Shown here: positions 9,972 through 19,772 of the stretch, in pieces
Layout: each line of letters opens with the position of its first letter
Position numbering within the stretch: position 1 is the stretch's first letter
Assembly (NCBI RefSeq): GCF_021129235.1
Contig: NZ_JAJOMA010000013.1
Coordinates: 1-64,000, forward strand
DNA: 64,000 bases
Source of the DNA: Kineosporia mesophila
Lineage (GTDB): Bacteria > Actinomycetota > Actinomycetes > Actinomycetales > Kineosporiaceae
Direction: 5' to 3'
Notes under the pieces: generated by a model
The model's input: only the letters and a program-made list of their open reading frames with translations
Database searches by the model: none
What the model was told of the DNA's origin: nothing
Made by a program: the position numbers and the translations under genes

Positions 9972-9980
9972 CAGAACGAC

Positions 9981-10017
9981 GAAGGGGCCGGTCCACCCGA
10001 GGTGGGCGGGCCCCTTC
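9981..10017 (+). terminator. Terminator after rpf
   Basis: GAAGGGGCC pairs with GGCCCCTTC, continuing inward through CCACC/GGTGG around a short loop. It begins 10 nt after the rpf stop. Confidence 0.8.
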
Positions 10018-10048
10018 GCCGTGTGCCGCGTCCCTCAGCAGCCCTGTG

Positions 10049-10063
10049 TGCATGATCACGGAG
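10049..10063. repeat. Solo right end of the palindromic repeat family
   Basis: TGCATGATCACGGAG is identical to the right end, plus flank, of the full elements at 14835 and 56987. No matching left arm is nearby. It lies just upstream of rsmA and its GGAG could have been reused as part of a ribosome binding site. Confidence 0.55.
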
Positions 10064-10087
10064 GTAGTGGGGGTAAGGTCGGCCGTT

Positions 10088-10960
10088 GTGTCCACGTCGT
10101 CCACGTCCCTGCTCGGCCCCGCCGACATCCGTCAGCTGGCCGGACGGCTCGACGTCCGCCCGACCAAGCAGCTCGGGCAGAACTTCGTGGTCGACGCCAA
10201 CACCGTGCGCCGCATCGCCCGGCTCGCCGGGGTGGGTGAGGGTGACCTGGTCACCGAGATCGGGCCCGGGCTCGGCTCGCTGACGCTGGCGCTGCTGGAG
10301 ACGGGTGCCCACGTCGTCGCGGTGGAGATCGACCCCAAGCTGGCGGCCGAGCTGCCGGCCACGATCGCCACCCGGGCCCCGGAGGCGGCGGAGCGGTTCA
10401 GCGTCGTGCTCTCCGACGCGCTGCTGGTGCAGGCGCAGCAGCTGGAGGTCGGGGGCCGCACGCCCACCGCCGTGGTCGCGAACCTGCCCTACAACGTGGC
10501 CGTGCCGGTGCTGCTGACCCTGCTGGAGCGGGTGTCCACCCTGACCAGCGGCCTGGTGATGGTGCAGGCCGAGGTCGCCGACCGGCTCGCGGCCCGTCCC
10601 GGTGACAAGACCTACGGTGTGCCCTCGGTGAAGGCCGCCTGGTACGCCGACGTGCGCCGGGCCGGCGCGGTGCCGCGGCAGGTGTTCTGGCCGGTGCCGA
10701 ACGTGGAGTCGGGTCTGGTGCAGTTCACGGCCCGCCCCCACCCGGACACGAGCGCCACCCGCGAAGAGGTGTTCGCCTGCGTCGACGCCGCCTTCGCCCA
10801 GCGCCGCAAGACCCTGCGCGCGGCCCTGGCCGGCTGGGCCGGATCGGCCGACGCCGCGCAGGCGGCTCTGGATCAGGCCGGGATCGACCCGAAGATCCGG
10901 GGTGAGCGGCTCACCGTGCAGGAGTTCTCCGCGCTGGCGGCTGCCCGCCCGAAGGGGTGA
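10088..10960 (+). CDS. rsmA: 16S rRNA dimethyladenosine transferase RsmA/KsgA
   Basis: The enzyme dimethylates A1518 and A1519 in the 3' helix of 16S rRNA, a late step in small-subunit assembly. The 290-residue product shows [10 protein letters not shown], the SAM site [14 protein letters not shown], the acidic VAVEID strand and the catalytic NLPYNVAVP motif, all characteristic of the family. The C-terminal helical domain carries [12 protein letters not shown]. Start GTG 10088 is preferred; TAAGGT 8 nt upstream could be a -10 box giving an almost leaderless mRNA, while GGGGTAAGG could serve as a site. In-frame starts further upstream run into the repeat remnant. Confidence 0.95.
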   Translation: MSTSSTSLLGPADIRQLAGRLDVRPTKQLGQNFVVDANTVRRIARLAGVGEGDLVTEIGPGLGSLTLALLETGAHVVAVEIDPKLAAELPATIATRAPEAAERFSVVLSDALLVQAQQLEVGGRTPTAVVANLPYNVAVPVLLTLLERVSTLTSGLVMVQAEVADRLAARPGDKTYGVPSVKAAWYADVRRAGAVPRQVFWPVPNVESGLVQFTARPHPDTSATREEVFACVDAAFAQRRKTLRAALAGWAGSADAAQAALDQAGIDPKIRGERLTVQEFSALAAARPKG

Positions 10961-11062
10961 CACTCGGCCGTTCCGGTGGCCCGGGCGGTCTGTACGGCGG
11001 ATTTTCGCGCCCGTCCGCCGGGATGTCCGTGTCGCCGGGAGGCGAGGCCCGTTCCGGGGTCG

Positions 11063-11068
11063 TAGGTT
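11063..11068 (+). promoter_or_regulatory. Candidate -10 box for the 47-residue ORF
   Basis: TAGGTT matches TANNNT and ends exactly 7 nt before the ATG at 11076, the geometry of a leaderless transcript. No Shine-Dalgarno is present. Confidence 0.45.
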
Positions 11069-11075
11069 CACCCGC

Positions 11076-11219
11076 ATGACGGACAACGGGAGCACGGGAA
11101 CACCGACCATCACGGTGGCCTCGATGAGCGCGATCAGCATCGACCTGGCGCAGCGAATCCCCTCGCTCCCGCGTCAGTTGCGCCCCGACGGTGCACCCGA
11201 ACGGGCTGCCCGTAACTGA
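11076..11219 (+). CDS. Possible 47-residue peptide gene upstream of the ABC exporter
   Basis: The frame encodes a small Ser/Thr-rich peptide that begins MTDNGSTGTPTITVASMSA and has a basic end, without cysteine or a signal peptide. I recognise no family. Support comes from the well-placed TAGGTT -10 box 7 nt before the ATG and its position 106 bp ahead of a large fused ABC exporter inserted between rsmA and ispE. A peptide next to an exporter raises the possibility of a peptide substrate, but no modification enzyme is adjacent. It may equally be non-coding upstream sequence. Confidence 0.3.
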   Translation: MTDNGSTGTPTITVASMSAISIDLAQRIPSLPRQLRPDGAPERAARN

Positions 11220-11325
11220 AATCACCCGGCGGCCGGTCGGCTGCCAGGAAAATACATTGAGTTCAGAGCGCATCTGACGGCAATGTGGGGAGGCCGCCCC
11301 CAGCCTCCCGAAGGATTTTTCTGCC

Positions 11326-14300
11326 ATGCGCCTGCTCCGAGACCTCTGGCAGACCTCGCCACGACAATGCGCCCTGGTGATGGTGCTCGTGCTGTGCGGG
11401 GGCGCGGGCCAGGCCGCCGCCGCGGCGCTGGCCGGACCGGTGCTGCTCGAACGCTCCTGGTCCTTGTTCGTCCTGATGGCCGCCGGCCTCTCGCTCTACG
11501 TGCTGGGCGATCTGGCCGTGAACATCGTCGCGGCCCGGCTGACCGCCGACTGGTCGGCCGACCTGCGCCGCCGTCTGTGCACGGTCGCTTTCTCCCAGCC
11601 GTTGCAGGCCCTGGAGGGCACCCCGGTCGGTGAGCTGCTCGACCGCATCGACCAGGACATCTACCAGGTCGGCAGCGAGATCCGGAACAGCGGCCTGCGC
11701 ATCTTCCAACAGCTCGCGGTGGCAACGGTTTCCATCGTCACCGCGTTGTTCGTCTGGTGGCCGGCCGGGGTCGGCATGCTGCTGGTGGTCGCTCTCACGG
11801 TGAAGGGCCTGTCCCGCCCGATCCGCCGCATCAACCCGGCCCGGATGAGCGAGGAAGAGGCCTGGTCGGATCTGGCCGCGGTGATGGAAGAGTCGATCCA
11901 CGGTCAGGACGACGTCCGCACCACCCTGGCCCGGCCCTACGTGGTGCGGCTTTTCGCCGACCGGTCGAGCCAGGTCCTGAGCCGGGGACGGGTCGTGTGG
12001 CGACTGAGCGCGAAACTGTCAGTCGTCGCGTCCACCATTGTCCGCTCCTCGATCGCCGTGGTCGTGGTGGGCGGCATCTGGGCCCTGCAGGCGGGGCATC
12101 TCGACGCCGCCCGGCTGACCTCGACCTGGCTCCTGGCACTGGCTTTCGGGGCGACGGTCGACCACATCAGCCGGATGGTGCCGCACCTGCAGCAGGGGCT
12201 CGGGGCCTGGGGCCGGGTGCAGATGCTGTCGGCCTCGACGGTCGAGCCGACCGGGGGCGAGGCTCCGGCCGAGGGCGAACTGAACATCCGGAACCTGACT
12301 TTCGCCTACCCGGGGGAGTCGGACCGGGGTGCCGTGCTGCACGACGTCTCGCTGACCTTCGTGCCCGGCCGCTCGTACGCGCTGATCGGGCGCACCGGCT
12401 CGGGCAAGTCCACGCTGGCCAAGGTGCTCACCCGCTCGGTCGACGTGCCCGACGGCACCGTCGATCTGGGCGGTGCCGACCTGAACCGGGTCGACCTGGA
12501 ACTGTTGCGCCGCTGGGTGGCGGTGGTGCCACAGCGCACCGAGATCCTGGCCGGGTCCCTGGCCGAGAACATCGCCCTGTTCGACCCGGAACTGATCGGC
12601 TCGGCCGGGCGGGTGATGGACGAACTCGGGCTCGGCGCCTGGGTGGAGGGGCTGCCCGACGGCCTGGGCACCCGGCTCGGTGAGGGTGGATACGTGCTCT
12701 CGGCGGGGCAGGAGCAGCTGGTCGCGTTCGGCCGGATCCTGGTGCGCGACCCGCACCTGGTGATCCTCGACGAGGCCACCGCCCGGATGGACCCGGTCAC
12801 CGAGCACCAGGTGCAGCTGGCCTCGGCCCGCTTGCTGGAGGGGCGTATCGGCATCGTGATCGCGCACCGGCTGTCGTCGGTGGCCGACTGCGACGAGGTG
12901 GTGGTGCTCGACAGCGGCCGCGTGCTCGAGGCCGGTCCGCTGGCCCGGTCGCAGCGGTTCGCCCGTCTGGTCGAGAGCAGCAAGCTGCGCTCGCCGGTGC
13001 CGGCCGGTGTCAGCGCTCACCTCCCGCAGCAGCGGTCGGTCGAGGGGGAGTTGCTTGAGGACGTCGTGGTCGCCCCGGTCCCGCCGGCGCCGGTCACGTC
13101 ACAGTCGCCGGCCCGGGCCGAACCGCCCCAGGTCGTCGAGGCCACCGGTGGTTCCACCGTGCGCGAGATCTTCCAGCTGGTGCGCAACGACGCCCGGTAC
13201 GGCGTCGCCGCGGTCGCCGTCTTCATGGTGCTGATCCTGCTCGGGCTGGACGGCTCGGTACTGCCGTGGCTGTGGGCCGATCTGGTGGACGGATCGGGCA
13301 GCCTGTTCTGGCCGTCCGCCGGCATCGTCACCGCGCTGCTGCTCACCGCCCCGCTGCCGTGGTTCACCGACCGCTGGTTCCCGGAGTGGTGGGTGCGCCA
13401 GACGCTGCGCATCAATTTGCGGCTCACGCACGGCCAGACCGGTGACCGGCGGGTCAGCAACCACACCCCGGCCGCGGTGATCGCGCAGTCCGGCGACACC
13501 GAGAGGGTCGTGCAGCTGGCCGACAACGTGGTGGACAACGTCACCGCCGTGGTCGTCATGGTCACCATGACGGCGATCTCCGGCTCGATCGTGCCCGCCC
13601 TGTTCTTCGCGGCCACGATGGTGCTGTCGGGGATCGTGGCCACCGGGTTCGGCCCGAAGCTGGAGAAGGCGGCGGCCCGCACGGTCGCGGCCCGGGCCTC
13701 GTTCGCCACCGCGCTGGTCTCGTCGCTGTCGGCGGCCCGCACGGTCAAGCTGAGCGGCGCCACCCAGCCCGTGCTGTCCCACCTGGCCGGGCTCGACCGG
13801 GTGCGCAGCGAGCGGCAGCGCGAAGAGATCATGATCCAGGTCTGGTCGCGCTCCACCCCGGCGCTGACCGCCGGCCTGCTGCCGATCGGGGCCTGGGCGC
13901 TGTACCTGAACGGCGGTCTCAGCCCGGCGGCCGTGCTGATCGCGGTCTCCACGCTGGGCTCGGCGCGGTGGTTCGCCTGGACCACGGCCTCGTTCGTGTC
14001 GCAGCTGCCCTCGGCCCGGGTCTGGACCCGGCGCACCCACGCGATGATCGGCGAGGGCAACTACTCGGCCGAGCTGCCCGAGGTGGACGTGGCGGCCGGT
14101 ACCGCCCCGGCGCCGGTGCTGCCCGGCCGCGAGCCGCTGCGCGAGCTGACCCTGACCGGTTTCACCGCCGTGCACGAAGACGGCATGCTCGGCGCCCGCG
14201 ACGTGGACCTCACGGTGCGGCGCGGTGAGCTGGTGCTGGTGGTCGGGCCGGTCGGTGCGGGCAAGTCGTCACTGCTGCGGGCCCTGGCCGGGATCGTGCA

Positions 14301-14820
14301 CCACTGGGGGTCGCTGGCCTGGAACGGCACCGAGGTCACCGAGCCGGAGCGGTTCCTGCGCCCCAACCAGGTGGGCTACGTCGGCCAGGTGCCGCGGGTG
14401 CTGTCGGGCACGATCGCCGACAACATCGCGCTCGGGCACGACGTCGACCTGCACACCGCCGTGGCCGCCGCCCAGCTCGAGCGTGACCTGGCGGAGTCCG
14501 GTTCCGGGCTCGGGCTGATGATCGGGCACAAGGGCTCCCGCCTGTCCGGTGGTCAGCTGCAGCGCCTGGCCCTGGCCCGGGCGCTGGCCCCGCGCACCGA
14601 ACTGCTGGTGGCCGACGACGTGTCCTCGGCCCTCGACGTCGGCACCGAGCTCGACCTCTGGCAGGCCCTGCGCGAGCACGGCGTGACGGTGGTGGGCTCG
14701 ACCTCGAAGCGGGCGGCCCTGGAACGCGCCGACCGGGTGGTCGTGATGATCGACGGCCGGGCGGTGGCGCAGGGCACGTGGGCGGAGCTCGACAACCGCT
14801 GGAGCCACCTGGCGGGGTGA
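11326..14820 (+). CDS. Fused ABC exporter, TMD-NBD-TMD-NBD in one chain
   Basis: This 1164-residue membrane protein carries two complete ABC half-transporters. The first has a six-helix domain (about 15-300) and an ATPase with GRTGSGKST (355-363), LSAGQ (458-462), Walker B ending D482-E483 and a switch His. The second has a membrane domain (about 620-900) and an ATPase with GPVGAGKSS (974-982), LSGGQ (1073-1077), but Asp (D1098) in place of the Walker B Glu and Ser near 1127 in place of the switch His. One of the two ATP sites should therefore be hydrolytically weak, as in heterodimeric exporters. Substrate unknown. ATG 11326 follows GAAGGA. It splits the usual rsmA-ispE pair. Confidence 0.9.
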   Translation: MRLLRDLWQTSPRQCALVMVLVLCGGAGQAAAAALAGPVLLERSWSLFVLMAAGLSLYVLGDLAVNIVAARLTADWSADLRRRLCTVAFSQPLQALEGTPVGELLDRIDQDIYQVGSEIRNSGLRIFQQLAVATVSIVTALFVWWPAGVGMLLVVALTVKGLSRPIRRINPARMSEEEAWSDLAAVMEESIHGQDDVRTTLARPYVVRLFADRSSQVLSRGRVVWRLSAKLSVVASTIVRSSIAVVVVGGIWALQAGHLDAARLTSTWLLALAFGATVDHISRMVPHLQQGLGAWGRVQMLSASTVEPTGGEAPAEGELNIRNLTFAYPGESDRGAVLHDVSLTFVPGRSYALIGRTGSGKSTLAKVLTRSVDVPDGTVDLGGADLNRVDLELLRRWVAVVPQRTEILAGSLAENIALFDPELIGSAGRVMDELGLGAWVEGLPDGLGTRLGEGGYVLSAGQEQLVAFGRILVRDPHLVILDEATARMDPVTEHQVQLASARLLEGRIGIVIAHRLSSVADCDEVVVLDSGRVLEAGPLARSQRFARLVESSKLRSPVPAGVSAHLPQQRSVEGELLEDVVVAPVPPAPVTSQSPARAEPPQVVEATGGSTVREIFQLVRNDARYGVAAVAVFMVLILLGLDGSVLPWLWADLVDGSGSLFWPSAGIVTALLLTAPLPWFTDRWFPEWWVRQTLRINLRLTHGQTGDRRVSNHTPAAVIAQSGDTERVVQLADNVVDNVTAVVVMVTMTAISGSIVPALFFAATMVLSGIVATGFGPKLEKAAARTVAARASFATALVSSLSAARTVKLSGATQPVLSHLAGLDRVRSERQREEIMIQVWSRSTPALTAGLLPIGAWALYLNGGLSPAAVLIAVSTLGSARWFAWTTASFVSQLPSARVWTRRTHAMIGEGNYSAELPEVDVAAGTAPAPVLPGREPLRELTLTGFTAVHEDGMLGARDVDLTVRRGELVLVVGPVGAGKSSLLRALAGIVHHWGSLAWNGTEVTEPERFLRPNQVGYVGQVPRVLSGTIADNIALGHDVDLHTAVAAAQLERDLAESGSGLGLMIGHKGSRLSGGQLQRLALARALAPRTELLVADDVSSALDVGTELDLWQALREHGVTVVGSTSKRAALERADRVVVMIDGRAVAQGTWAELDNRWSHLAG

Positions 14821-14834
14821 AAAATCACCTCGTT

Positions 14835-14917
14835 CGTGATCATGCAGAACCTCCCCGGAGTTCTAGAACTCTCCGCGCCACAGTTCTAGAACGCTGGGGA
14901 GGTTCTGCATGATCACG
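14835..14917. repeat. Palindromic repeat A (83 bp)
   Basis: Outer arms of 22 bp are perfectly inverted (left begins CGTGATCATGCAGAACC, right ends GGTTCTGCATGATCACG). Inside are two copies of the palindrome GTTCTAGAAC. It lies 15 bp after the exporter stop and before ispE. It matches repeat F over its full length except for paired changes in the arms and a variable centre. Confidence 0.9.
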
Positions 14918-14983
14918 GAGTGGATCTTGGGGGTCTCGCCCGGGATGTGGGTGCCTCGTTCGGAAGGGGTGCCCCGGATTGCA

Positions 14984-14989
14984 TAGAGT
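14984..14989 (+). promoter_or_regulatory. Candidate -10 box for leaderless ispE
   Basis: TAGAGT matches TANNNT and ends 6 nt before the ispE ATG, and no Shine-Dalgarno is visible. A weak -35-like TTCGGA lies 19 nt upstream. Confidence 0.5.
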
Positions 14990-14995
14990 GGTCGC

Positions 14996-15940
14996 ATGGC
15001 GGCGACAAGAACGGTGATCGCGCGCGCGCCCGCCAAGATCAATCTTGAGTTGCGGGTGGGCCCGGTCCGGGACGACGGCTTTCACGAGCTCGCCACGGTG
15101 TTCCACGCCGTGGCGCTGTTCGACGACCTGACCGCGCGGGCCACCGAGCCCGGCTCGGGGGTCTCGATCACGGTCGACGGCATCCAGGCCGACGAGGTGC
15201 CCACCGACGACTCGAACCTGGCCGTGAAGGCCGCGAAGCTGCTGGCCGCGCACATCGGCCTGGAATCGGCCGACGTGGCGTTCGAGCTGCGCAAGGGCAT
15301 CCCGGTGGCGGGCGGCATGGCCGGTGGCTCGGCCGACGCCGCAGCCGCCCTGGTGGCCTGCGACGCGCTCTGGCACGCCGGGCTCGACCGCGAGCAACTG
15401 CTGCACCTGGCCGCGCAACTCGGGTCGGACGTCCCCTTTTCGCTGCTCGGTGGCACCGCGATCGGCAGCGGCCGGGGCGAGCTGCTCACCCCGGTGCTGG
15501 CCCGCGGTGAGTACACCTGGGTGATCGCGCTGGCCGAGGGCGGCCTGTCCACGCCCGGTGTCTACGGGCAGATCGACCGGATGCGCGAGGCCGGTGAGGC
15601 CCCGCAGCCCACGCCCGGGCCCGAGATCGACGACGCCCTGATGGCCGCGTTGCGCGCCGGTGACGCCGCGGCCCTGGGCGCCCGCCTGCACAACGAGCTG
15701 GAGCCCGCCGCGCTGGCGATGGCCCCCCAGCTGGAACGCGCGCTGGAGATCGGCCGCAAGGTCGGCGCGCTCGGTGGCATCGTGTCCGGCTCCGGCCCGA
15801 CCACGGTGTTCCTGGCCCGCGACTCCAGTCACGCCCTCGATCTCGCGGTCGCCCTGACCGCGTCCGGAGCGGCGGCCGATGTGCGACGCGCACACGGTCC
15901 GGTGCCCGGTGCCCGTCTCGTCGAATCGGTGCGTGGTTAA
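14996..15940 (+). CDS. ispE: 4-diphosphocytidyl-2-C-methyl-D-erythritol kinase
   Basis: IspE phosphorylates CDP-methylerythritol in the MEP pathway of isoprenoid synthesis. The 314-residue GHMP kinase opens ARAPAKINLELRVGPVRDDGFHEL (substrate Lys-Asn motif), has the ATP loop IPVAGGMAGGSADAAAAL and the C-terminal GGIVSGSGPTTVFL motif. Length is typical of actinobacteria. It is followed after 5 nt by the ABC-F gene, so both are probably on one mRNA starting at the TAGAGT promoter. In mycobacteria ispE directly follows rsmA; here the fused exporter intervenes. Confidence 0.95.
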   Translation: MAATRTVIARAPAKINLELRVGPVRDDGFHELATVFHAVALFDDLTARATEPGSGVSITVDGIQADEVPTDDSNLAVKAAKLLAAHIGLESADVAFELRKGIPVAGGMAGGSADAAAALVACDALWHAGLDREQLLHLAAQLGSDVPFSLLGGTAIGSGRGELLTPVLARGEYTWVIALAEGGLSTPGVYGQIDRMREAGEAPQPTPGPEIDDALMAALRAGDAAALGARLHNELEPAALAMAPQLERALEIGRKVGALGGIVSGSGPTTVFLARDSSHALDLAVALTASGAAADVRRAHGPVPGARLVESVRG

Positions 15941-15945
15941 GCCCA

Positions 15946-17769
<1,824 letters not shown>

Positions 17770-17777
17770 GACCTGGT

Positions 17778-17849
17778 CGTGATCATGCAATCCCCCAGCC
17801 TTCGGCCGGGAGGTGCCCCCACTTCCCGGAGGGGGATTGCATGATCACG
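17778..17849. repeat. Palindromic repeat B (72 bp)
   Basis: Outer arms begin CGTGATCATGCAATCCCCC and end with the exact inverse. The interior carries smaller inverted segments (AGCCTTCGGCCGGGAGG type). It fills the gap between two convergent genes, 8 bp from one stop and 5 bp from the other, where it can serve as a bidirectional terminator. Confidence 0.85.
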
Positions 17850-17854
17850 GGGGA

Positions 17855-18751
17855 CTACTTGACGGCGCCCAGGGACAGGCCGCGCACCAGCTTGTCCTGC
17901 GCCGCGAAACCGGCGATGAGCACCGGCAGCGATACCAGAGTGGCTGCCGCGCAGAGCTTCGCGAGGAACAGGCCCTCGCTGGTGATGAAGCCGACGAGGA
18001 ACACCGGCGACGTCGAGGCCGCGACCGCGGTCAGGCTCTTCGCCAGCAGGAACTCGTTCCAGCTAAAGATGAAGCAGATCAGGCTGGTGGCCGCGATGCC
18101 CGGGGTGATGATCGGGACGATCACGCTCCAGATCACCCGGAGCGTGCCGGCGCCGTCGACCTCGGCGGCCTCCATGATCTCCTTGGGCACCTCGGCCAGG
18201 AACGACTGCAGCATCCAGATCGCGATCGGCAGGTTCATCGCGGTGTAGAGGACGACCAGGATCCAGATGTTGTCCAGGCCACCGATTTTCTGGACCAGCA
18301 GGTAGATCGGCAGCAGCGCCGCGATCGAGGGCAGGAACTTGGTGGAGAGGAAGAAGAACATCACATCCGTCCACTTCTCCACCGGCTTGATCGACAGCGC
18401 GTAGGCCGCCGGGATAGCCAGCGCCAGCACCAGCAGCGTGGAGACGATGCTGGCGGTGGCCGAGTTGATCAGGAACGGCCCGACCCCGCGGTCGAACAGC
18501 GCGGAGTAGTTGTCGAGCGTGAACCCGGCGAGCAGGGTCGGCGGGTTGGTCGCGGCGTCCGCCTCGCTGTGGAACGAGGTGAGGAACATCCAGGCCACGG
18601 GGGCGAAGAAGATCAGGGTGAGGACCCAGGCCGTCGTCGTCCAGACGAAGCCACCGGTCTCGGCGAGGTCACCCTCGCCCTGGGCCGACTTCTTCTTGCG
18701 CCGGTTCAAGATGGTTCCGGACTTGGGTGTTTCGGTCGTCTGGGCGCTCAT
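17855..18751 (-). CDS. Carbohydrate ABC transporter permease, MalG-like
   Basis: The 298-residue inner permease subunit has a cytoplasmic tail of about 45 residues, then six membrane helices. The EAA loop that docks the ATPase reads EAAEVDGAGTLRVIWSVIVPIITPG in part, the signature of the CUT1/MalG family. The start codon overlaps the stop of the other permease gene by one base (TGATG), so the two are co-translated. No ATPase gene is in this operon, which is usual in actinobacteria where a shared MsiK-type ATPase serves several importers. The sugar is unknown. Confidence 0.9.
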   Translation of the reverse strand: MSAQTTETPKSGTILNRRKKKSAQGEGDLAETGGFVWTTTAWVLTLIFFAPVAWMFLTSFHSEADAATNPPTLLAGFTLDNYSALFDRGVGPFLINSATASIVSTLLVLALAIPAAYALSIKPVEKWTDVMFFFLSTKFLPSIAALLPIYLLVQKIGGLDNIWILVVLYTAMNLPIAIWMLQSFLAEVPKEIMEAAEVDGAGTLRVIWSVIVPIITPGIAATSLICFIFSWNEFLLAKSLTAVAASTSPVFLVGFITSEGLFLAKLCAAATLVSLPVLIAGFAAQDKLVRGLSLGAVK

Positions 18752-19743
18752 CAGCTGTGCTCCTCCCGGAAGAGCGAGCTCACGACCCGCAGAGCGAAGG
18801 TGGCCACGACGATCGTGCCGATCACGGTGACGACGCCGGCCGCGGAGGCCTCGCCGTACTCGAGCTTCGAGAACGTGGTCAGGTAGATCTCGTAGGGCAG
18901 GTTGGTGGTCGCGCTGCCCGGGCCGCCCTGCGTGATCGAGAAGACCGCGTCGAACTGCTGCACGATGTAGATGGCGCCGAGCAGCGTCGACAGTTCGATG
19001 TACTGCCGCATGTGCGGCAGCGTGATGTAGCGGAAGATCTTGACGCCATTGGCGCCGTCGACCCTGGCCGCCTCCAGGATGTCCGTCGGCTGGGCCTGCA
19101 GCCCGGCCAGCAGGATCAGCATCATGAACGGCGTCCACTGCCAGACCAGCGCCGCGATGACCGAGGGCATCGGATAGCTGGACACGAAGTCGATGGTCGG
19201 GCCGTGGTCGGCGCCGAACAGCTTCCAGACGGCGTTGATCGTGCCGTTGAACAGGCCGTAGGTCGGGTTGTAGAGAGCGTGCTTCCACAACAGGGCCGAC
19301 GCCACGGGCATGATCAGGAACGGTGCGATCAGCAGGGTCCGGGCCAGACCGCGGCCCGGGAACTTCCGGTCGAGCAGTACGGCCAGACCCAGGCCGAGCA
19401 GGAGGCTGATGCCCACCGTGCCCACGGTCAGGGTGATCGTGTTGATGACGGCACTGCGCAGTCGTTCGTCGGTGAAAACGGTCTTGTAGTTGTCGAATCC
19501 GACGAACGAGGTGTAGTCGCCGAGGCCCAGGAAGCTCTTGTCACCGGGCTTCTGCGGGTTCCACCGCAGCGATGAGATACCCATGGTGATGAGGAACGGC
19601 ACCTGGGTGATGACGATGGTGAAGATGAGCGCCGGCAGCAGCGGGGCCCGCCGGACCCACCGGGATCTGCGGGAGATCCCGGTGGGCCGGCGAACCGGTG
19701 GGGCGGCGTTCTCTTCCTGATGTGTTTCGGCAACGGTAGCCAT
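18751..19743 (-). CDS. Carbohydrate ABC transporter permease, MalF-like
   Basis: The 330-residue permease has a Pro/Arg-rich cytoplasmic N-terminus and six membrane helices, with the EAA loop EAARVDGANGVKIFRYITLP. It is the partner of the downstream MalG-like subunit. ATG 19743 is chosen because GAGGAG lies 5 nt upstream; a GTG two codons earlier would overlap the site. It follows the binding-protein gene by 29 nt. Together the three genes encode a CUT1-type sugar or polyol importer. Confidence 0.9.
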   Translation of the reverse strand: MATVAETHQEENAAPPVRRPTGISRRSRWVRRAPLLPALIFTIVITQVPFLITMGISSLRWNPQKPGDKSFLGLGDYTSFVGFDNYKTVFTDERLRSAVINTITLTVGTVGISLLLGLGLAVLLDRKFPGRGLARTLLIAPFLIMPVASALLWKHALYNPTYGLFNGTINAVWKLFGADHGPTIDFVSSYPMPSVIAALVWQWTPFMMLILLAGLQAQPTDILEAARVDGANGVKIFRYITLPHMRQYIELSTLLGAIYIVQQFDAVFSITQGGPGSATTNLPYEIYLTTFSKLEYGEASAAGVVTVIGTIVVATFALRVVSSLFREEHS

Positions 19744-19772
19744 TGCCACTCCTCAGGGTTGAGACGTCGGTT

